From positions 1-10,320 of the forward strand of contig DOSQ01000131.1 of NCBI GenBank assembly GCA_003512125.1: a stretch of DNA of 10,320 nt, in the 5' to 3' direction. Position numbers and translations under genes: made by a program. This DNA is from Acidaminococcaceae bacterium. Lineage in GTDB: Bacteria; Bacillota; Negativicutes; Acidaminococcales; Acidaminococcaceae. The notes beneath the pieces are model-generated. The model had not been told where the DNA came from. It saw only the letters and a program-made list of their open reading frames with translations, and did no database searches. This document shows positions 6,159 through 10,320 of this stretch, piece after piece. Each line of letters begins with the position of its first letter. Within the stretch, counting starts at the first letter, position 1.

Positions 6159-8408
6159 ATGTTAAAAGGAAAAAGAAAAGCATTATCTGTTTCTGTAATG
6201 CTGGCAATTCTCGGTATGGGTTATTCAACTGTTGCCGCAGCTGCAGAGTCTGCAACACAATCTTTTGAATTAGAAAAAATTATTGTTGAAGGCGAACGGG
6301 CCTTGCCGGGCGAAATGGCGAACGCGAATGGGTCCGTGGGCATTCTGGGTAACAAGGATGTGATGGATACGCCGTTCAGCGTTACCAATGTTTCCCAGAA
6401 AACACTGGATTTGTTTTTGGGACCCAATGAGCCGTTAGACAAGGCGCTGGTAGGGGTTCCTTCTGTACGTGCTTCAGGAAGTGTTTTACACGGAGATTTT
6501 TCTGTCAGAGGTTTTCGTTCCAACGGCACATCCATGTATGTTAACGGTGTTCACGGTGTTATGACTCAGTTTAACCTGCCGATGTATGCTATGGAAGGGA
6601 TCGATGTTGTATCCGGGCCGAACTCCATGCTTGGGGCAAGCGGTGTACAGTATGAATCTAATACGGCCGGCGGCATTGTAAATGCCCGTACCAAAAGGGC
6701 AGGCATGGAAGATTTTATAAAATATAAACAGACCTTTTCCGGAAAAGGATCTTTTGGTGAGTATCTGGATGTCAGCCAGCGTTTTGGAAAAGACAAATCC
6801 TGGGGCGTCCGCCTGAACACCGAATTGCTGAACGGCGAGACTGCTGTAGATGATGCCGACATGAAAGCGAAAGGCATTGCCCTCAACATTGATCATAAAG
6901 GCAAACATAGCAGCACCAACCTGTTTGCAAATTACAGGGATCTGGATATTTACAATGGCATCCGCTGGTTTAAACTTGCAAACCCGGGGACAGCTACCGT
7001 TACGGATGCAGACGGGAATAAAGTAACCCGTACCATTCCCGGCGTAACTTATGTGCCAGGCGCTCCTAAAGGAGGCAGAAATTATGCTGCCGAAGGGACC
7101 TGGAAAGCAGGTTATGGCTGGTTTGCCACATTGAATCATGAACAGTATGTGAATAAGGACTGGACACTGTTTGCTAACTTTGGTTACAGCCGACAGAAGC
7201 TGAACCAGAATGTTTCCCCCAATATGAGTTCTTACTGGATCACAGATGATCTGGGCAATTATGATTATATCCAGACAAACAGCGCTACGCCGCAGCGCTC
7301 TTATTATGCGCAGATTGGTTCGCGGAATAAGTTTAAAACGGGAGACGTGAAGCATGAAGTAATTCTTTCTCTGGATAAAGCATGGCGTAACCGCAACGGT
7401 TCCACTACGGTTCCCGGAACGCGGTATTTAGGGCAGGCAAATATTTATACCGGTCCGGCGTGGCAGGATGCCAATGCAAGAATGATCAGCTATACGACCC
7501 GTCCTAACAACAAAACTTCGATTTGGGGCGTATCCCTTTTAGATAATATTGAATACAAAAAATGGAACGCGATGATCGGCGTTCACAAACATGAAGCCAA
7601 TGCCCGCTCCTGGAACACTACTACACAAACCTATAAGTCTGTTAAATCAGACGCAACCTGCCCGACCTATTCTTTGAGCTACAAGCCGAATGACAGCTGG
7701 CTGATTTATGGCAGCCACGCCGAAAACTTTGATGTTGGCGCAGAAGCGGGGTCCAGTTATGCAAATGCAGGCGAGATCATGCCGCCGGCCAAGACGAAAC
7801 AGAATGAAATTGGCGTTAAGTATGGAACTAAAAACGGTTTGTTTACCTTAGCTTATTTTGATATCGAACAGGCAAGCAACATCAGCGTGAACCGGGATGG
7901 TAAAAACTATCTGGTGCAGGATGGTAAAATCAGCCATAAAGGCGTGGAATTAAGTTATAACGGAAAGCTGGCGAAAAAGTGGAATGCCATGATAGGCCTG
8001 GCATACATGGACGCCAAGTATAAGAACATGGGCGCGGCGGCAGCTTATAAGAACGGACAGAGAGAATCCGGCCAGGGCAAGTGGAGCGCCTCGGCTGCCA
8101 TCGAATACAAGGCAGACGAGAAATTCAGCGCAATTGCCCGCGCCACATATACCGGAAGCACACCGTTCTATACTGTAAATTACAATAGCAGTACGGTAAC
8201 GGCATCCAGCAGGCATCTGAACGCACCGGCCTATACGGTTGTTGATTTAGGAGTGACCTACAATACCAAGATCAATAAGATCCCGGTTAAATTGTCCGCA
8301 ATGTGCTATAACCTGTTTAACAAGGATTACTGGGTAGTTGCACGCGGCGACCAGGTTTACCTGTCGACCCCGAGAACGTTCTTCCTGTCAGCGGAATTTA
8401 AACTGTAA
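6159..8408 (+). CDS. TonB-dependent outer-membrane receptor, siderophore/metal-chelate type
   Basis: This complete 749-residue receptor has a Sec signal peptide (basic MLKGKRK, hydrophobic core, cleavage predicted after the AAA near residue 28). A TonB-box-like EKIIVEGE follows at 39-46. The plug domain spans about residues 68-185, with DTPFSVTNVSQK, DFSVRGFRSNGTSMYVNGV, then IDVVSGPNSML and TAGGIVNARTKR, the usual plug landmarks of siderophore-type receptors. The rest is a 22-strand-type barrel ending in TFFLSAEFKL. There is no N-terminal signalling domain, so no sigma-factor cascade is expected. Cysteines occur at 501 and 716; Cys716 (SAMCYNLFNKDYW) is conserved in the paralogue at 1-657. 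KKWNAMIG occurs twice in the barrel (467-474 and 606-613). The gene stands alone between two terminators, upstream of the nitrogenase-like pair. The likely role is uptake of a chelated metal or similar ligand; the ligand itself is unknown. Confidence 0.95.
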   Translation: MLKGKRKALSVSVMLAILGMGYSTVAAAAESATQSFELEKIIVEGERALPGEMANANGSVGILGNKDVMDTPFSVTNVSQKTLDLFLGPNEPLDKALVGVPSVRASGSVLHGDFSVRGFRSNGTSMYVNGVHGVMTQFNLPMYAMEGIDVVSGPNSMLGASGVQYESNTAGGIVNARTKRAGMEDFIKYKQTFSGKGSFGEYLDVSQRFGKDKSWGVRLNTELLNGETAVDDADMKAKGIALNIDHKGKHSSTNLFANYRDLDIYNGIRWFKLANPGTATVTDADGNKVTRTIPGVTYVPGAPKGGRNYAAEGTWKAGYGWFATLNHEQYVNKDWTLFANFGYSRQKLNQNVSPNMSSYWITDDLGNYDYIQTNSATPQRSYYAQIGSRNKFKTGDVKHEVILSLDKAWRNRNGSTTVPGTRYLGQANIYTGPAWQDANARMISYTTRPNNKTSIWGVSLLDNIEYKKWNAMIGVHKHEANARSWNTTTQTYKSVKSDATCPTYSLSYKPNDSWLIYGSHAENFDVGAEAGSSYANAGEIMPPAKTKQNEIGVKYGTKNGLFTLAYFDIEQASNISVNRDGKNYLVQDGKISHKGVELSYNGKLAKKWNAMIGLAYMDAKYKNMGAAAAYKNGQRESGQGKWSASAAIEYKADEKFSAIARATYTGSTPFYTVNYNSSTVTASSRHLNAPAYTVVDLGVTYNTKINKIPVKLSAMCYNLFNKDYWVVARGDQVYLSTPRTFFLSAEFKL

Positions 8409-8439
8409 CCACATTTTGCAGAATACATAATATAACAAA

Positions 8440-8487
8440 AGCCGGAAATCTGGAATTATTGGTTTCCAGATTTCCGGCTCATTTTTC
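8440..8487 (+). terminator. Rho-independent terminator after the second receptor
   Basis: A perfect 16-bp stem (8440-8455 with 8464-8479) encloses an 8-base loop and is followed by ATTTTTCT. This is the strongest hairpin in the window, 31 bases past the receptor stop, and it separates receptor transcription from the nitrogenase-like genes. Confidence 0.92.
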
Positions 8488-8541
8488 TAAATTACTTTAT
8501 ACTAAAAATATACCGCAAAATGTTTTAACAAAGTGCTGAGT

Positions 8542-8570
8542 TTGGTAAAATATTAATAAAGGTTAATAAT
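8542..8570 (+). promoter_or_regulatory. Candidate promoter of the nitrogenase-like operon
   Basis: TTGGTA (8542-8547, 4 of 6) and AATAAT (8565-8570, 5 of 6) are spaced by 17 bases. The predicted start near 8577 would leave a leader of about 39 bases, which contains the ribosome binding site GGGAG at 8605-8609. Confidence 0.5.
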
Positions 8571-8578
8571 CGTTATTA
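8564..8578 (+). promoter_or_regulatory. Fur-family-like operator over the -10 element
   Basis: TAATAAT-C-GTTATTA matches the 7-1-7 Fur consensus TGATAAT-N-ATTATCA at 11 of 14 positions. It is also a near-perfect palindrome (TAATAA, TCG, TTATTA). It covers the candidate -10 at 8565-8570, the position expected for repression by a metal-bound Fur-family regulator. Which member (iron, zinc, manganese or nickel sensing) cannot be told from the site. Confidence 0.45.
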
Positions 8579-8615
8579 TTAGCAGCAACATAACCAATCT
8601 TGACGGGAGTAACCG

Positions 8616-10112
8616 ATGAACGAATACTACAGCGACATGCTGTTTCTGGATATGAAGCCCTTTACCCTGCTGCACAGGCTGGGGGTTAACGGGAAACAGT
8701 CGGGCAGCCTGGCTGCCATACAGGAAATCCCTCATGCGGTTACCGTGATGTACGGACCCCGGGGCTGCGGGTTCCATTACCGGAATACCGTACGTATCCG
8801 CAGCGGCCCGGTTGCGAATCTGGAGTGCGCCGGTCTGACGGACCGGGATGTCATTTTCGGAGGGGAACGGAAGCTGCGCCGCCTGTTGCCGGAAATCGAC
8901 AGGACAAAGAAGCCGGAAATGATTTTCATTTTGCCGACGGTTGTTTCGGATGTCATCAATGACGACCTGTATGGTATTGCGCAGGATATGCAGGCGGAAG
9001 TGAAAGCGAAACTTGTGGTTGTGAAATCCCAGGCCTTTTCCCATATGGATAAAACCAATTCCCGGAAGAATATTGCGGAACGGGCCCGACAGAACTGCAA
9101 ACAAAAATTTTCCGGGGCCGATTACCGCGGCTGCGGCTATGTGGAAGTTATGAACGCGCTGGTTGACCAGGTGATGGAACCGCAGGAAAAAGATCCGTTG
9201 TCCATCAATATTGAAAGTTTTATCTGGGGGTACGGCGGAACAGAAAAGCTGAAACGGATGCGTGGCCTGCTGGCCCGTATGGGAATCCGGGTCAATGCGT
9301 TCTTTCCCGCCGCCGGGCTGGAGCAGATCCGGCAGATGCCCCGGGCAGCGCTGAATCTGGTGCGCAGGAAAAAGTGGGCCATGGCTATGGAAGAAACGTT
9401 TGGCACGCCTTATCTGCATGTGGCCGACCTGTACCAGTGGCACGGGCTGGACGGTATGCGGGAGTTATATGAAACCATAGGACGGATGCTGGGCATCCTG
9501 CCCCGTGTGCAGGCGGTGCTGGATGAAGAAGAGGCAAGGATCCGCCCGCTTCTGGCGAAATCGAAGCAGGTGCTCTCCGGGCGCCGGTTCTGTCTGATCA
9601 CCAACAGCTTTTCCGCATTGCCGGAGCTGATCAAGTGTTATGAAGCAGATGACGGGGTGCCGCTCCGCCATATCCTGCTGATCCCCAATCCAAATTTTCA
9701 GCGGGATTTTGCCGTGGATTCTGTAATGATGGAACGGCTTTACGGCAGGATCCGGGAGGCCATGGAGCTGTATCACTGCCATGCGGACCTGACGGTGGAC
9801 CCATCGGCAGAACAGATGGAAAAGATCATTGATGACAGCGAGTTCCTGATTTGCGGCAGCCACCCCCGCTATGCGCGGTTTGGCAAGCCGGTAATGCCCG
9901 GCTTTCTGGACAGGGTCGTTTTTGACTATGACAGTTTTGCCGAAGTGGCAGCGGAGTTTGCCGCAAGGGTGCGACAGAAAGAACCGCCCGGGCATTTGTT
10001 GTTGAACCGGATGGAGTATGATCCGGTCTTTTACCCGCTGCGAACGGATGACAGCAATACCTGGGCTTCCAGGGAAATGTATACCAGGATGTGGAGGTTG
10101 CGGAAACGATGA
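8616..10112 (+). CDS. Nitrogenase component-1-type oxidoreductase subunit, divergent (not a dinitrogenase)
   Basis: This 498-residue cytoplasmic protein carries the component-1 landmarks. GPRGCG with Cys51 corresponds to the NifD GPVGCG cysteine. LTDRDVIFGGERKL (74-87) matches the conserved FGG motif, INDDL (114-118) the IGDDI site, and ALNLVRRKKW to FGTPYL (245-267) the NifD LNLVHCYRS to YGIPW segment. By hand alignment the other two usual cluster cysteines are missing: Gly26 and Val109 stand in their places. The FeMo-cofactor cysteine (NifD Cys275) is Arg251, and no histidine lies in the region equivalent to His442 (about 424-440). The protein must therefore act differently from NifD. The homologues with known roles reduce tetrapyrroles, methylthio-alkanes or cofactor precursors; the substrate here is unknown. 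GGGAG at 8605-8609 supports the start. The stop overlaps the next gene's ATG. The gene looks richer in G+C than the ABC genes. Confidence 0.9.
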   Translation: MNEYYSDMLFLDMKPFTLLHRLGVNGKQSGSLAAIQEIPHAVTVMYGPRGCGFHYRNTVRIRSGPVANLECAGLTDRDVIFGGERKLRRLLPEIDRTKKPEMIFILPTVVSDVINDDLYGIAQDMQAEVKAKLVVVKSQAFSHMDKTNSRKNIAERARQNCKQKFSGADYRGCGYVEVMNALVDQVMEPQEKDPLSINIESFIWGYGGTEKLKRMRGLLARMGIRVNAFFPAAGLEQIRQMPRAALNLVRRKKWAMAMEETFGTPYLHVADLYQWHGLDGMRELYETIGRMLGILPRVQAVLDEEEARIRPLLAKSKQVLSGRRFCLITNSFSALPELIKCYEADDGVPLRHILLIPNPNFQRDFAVDSVMMERLYGRIREAMELYHCHADLTVDPSAEQMEKIIDDSEFLICGSHPRYARFGKPVMPGFLDRVVFDYDSFAEVAAEFAARVRQKEPPGHLLLNRMEYDPVFYPLRTDDSNTWASREMYTRMWRLRKR

Positions 10113-10320
10113 AACCGATGAGCGGATGCGCCCTGATCGGTGCGGCGCGTGCTTTGTCCGGCATCCGGGACGGGGTGGTTTTGCAGCATTCGGTCGTGGG
10201 TTGTCACTGGGGTTCCCTGGCTGCCGGTATGCTGCAGCAGCCGGATGATTTCCGGCAGGCAAGCACTGTGGTATATGAAGAAAATGTAATACAGGGCGGA
10301 ACGGAACTGATTCCGCAGGG
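10109..10320 (+). CDS. Second nitrogenase component-1-type subunit, N-terminal part (3' end outside window)
   Basis: An open frame begins at ATG 10109, overlapping the previous stop (ATGA at 10109-10112), with GGAGG at 10093-10097, 11 bases upstream. It stays open to the window end, giving 70 complete codons. The start of a component-1 subunit is clear: SGCALIGAARAL with Cys7, then LQHSVVGCHWG with Cys32, then VVYEENVIQGGTELI, the equivalent of the TExDxVFGG motif. Cys7 and Cys32 are 25 residues apart, the same spacing as NifK Cys70 and Cys95, so this subunit keeps both first cluster ligands. The third would lie outside the window. It almost certainly forms a complex with the preceding subunit. 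The very short N-terminus before the first cysteine is unlike NifK. ATG 10118 is a possible alternative start. Confidence 0.85.
   Translation, partial: MKPMSGCALIGAARALSGIRDGVVLQHSVVGCHWGSLAAGMLQQPDDFRQASTVVYEENVIQGGTELIPQ

Larger units (their letters stand above)
8409..8615 (+). other. Spacer between the receptor and the nitrogenase-like genes
   Basis: This 207-base AT-rich spacer is without a gene. It carries the receptor terminator (8440-8487) and a promoter/operator region (8542-8578). A weaker alternative promoter is TTAACA 8525-8530 with TAAAAT 8546-8551, whose 15-base spacer is too short. Confidence 0.6.

Noticed and set aside
6486..7355. Long open frame on the - strand opposite the second receptor
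   Set aside because: It is antisense to the plug and early barrel of a clear receptor, with no domain signature and no plausible promoter of its own.
8553..9443. Long open frame on the - strand (about 296 codons) opposite the nitrogenase-like gene
   Set aside because: It lies wholly antisense to a well-supported gene, its translation has no recognisable domain and odd His/Pro-rich composition, and it reflects the codon bias of the + strand gene.
10018..10248. Short + strand open frame overlapping the end of the first nitrogenase-like gene and the start of the second
   Set aside because: It is out of frame with both; the frame from ATG 10109 gives a clear component-1 subunit with conserved cysteines, which this frame does not.
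9465..10262. Open frame on the - strand spanning the junction of the two nitrogenase-like genes
   Set aside because: Low-complexity Pro/His-rich translation, antisense to two genes with conserved motifs.
8616..10320. True nitrogenase (NifDK) or nitrogen fixation genes
   Set aside because: Both FeMo-cofactor ligands and two of three cluster cysteines are missing in the first subunit, and no nif-type genes accompany the pair in the window.
8616..10320. Protochlorophyllide reductase BchN/BchB
   Set aside because: BchN supplies three cysteines from one subunit; here the first subunit has only one of them and the second subunit has at least two.

Overview
The window reads as chromosomal DNA of an anaerobic diderm Firmicute, most likely a Negativicute. 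This is inferred from TonB-dependent outer-membrane receptors sitting beside genes with Firmicute-style ribosome binding sites, an oligopeptide/nickel-type ABC transporter, and a nitrogenase-superfamily gene pair. All genes lie on the + strand. I see no tRNA, rRNA, CRISPR array, insertion sequence or phage gene.

Layout: (1) bases 1-657 hold the C-terminal end of a TonB-dependent receptor whose start lies outside the window, closed by a hairpin terminator. (2) Bases 785-5869 hold a tightly packed five-gene ABC importer of the nickel/dipeptide/opine-metallophore class: lipoprotein binding protein, two permeases and two ATPases, with ATGA or longer overlaps between most genes. (3) A 289-base spacer carries a strong terminator and promoter-like elements. 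(4) Bases 6159-8408 hold a complete second TonB-dependent receptor, paralogous to the first at its C-terminus, followed by a long perfect terminator hairpin. (5) A 207-base spacer ends in a promoter whose -10 is covered by a Fur-box-like palindrome. (6) Bases 8616-10112, and from 10109 past the window end, hold two overlapping genes for nitrogenase component-1-type subunits.

The nitrogenase-like pair is the notable part. The first subunit has the component-1 fold signatures but only one of the three usual cluster cysteines and neither FeMo-cofactor ligand. The second subunit, cut by the window end, keeps the first two cysteines with NifK-like spacing. The pair is therefore not a dinitrogenase and does not match the BchN/BchB cysteine pattern.

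Working model (inference): the receptors bring a scarce metal chelate, metallophore, tetrapyrrole or similar small molecule across the outer membrane, the ABC importer takes it into the cytoplasm, and the nitrogenase-like complex reduces the imported ligand or its metal, under metal-responsive repression. An iron-protein (NifH-like) reductase would be required and is expected outside this window. The substrate cannot be read from the sequence.
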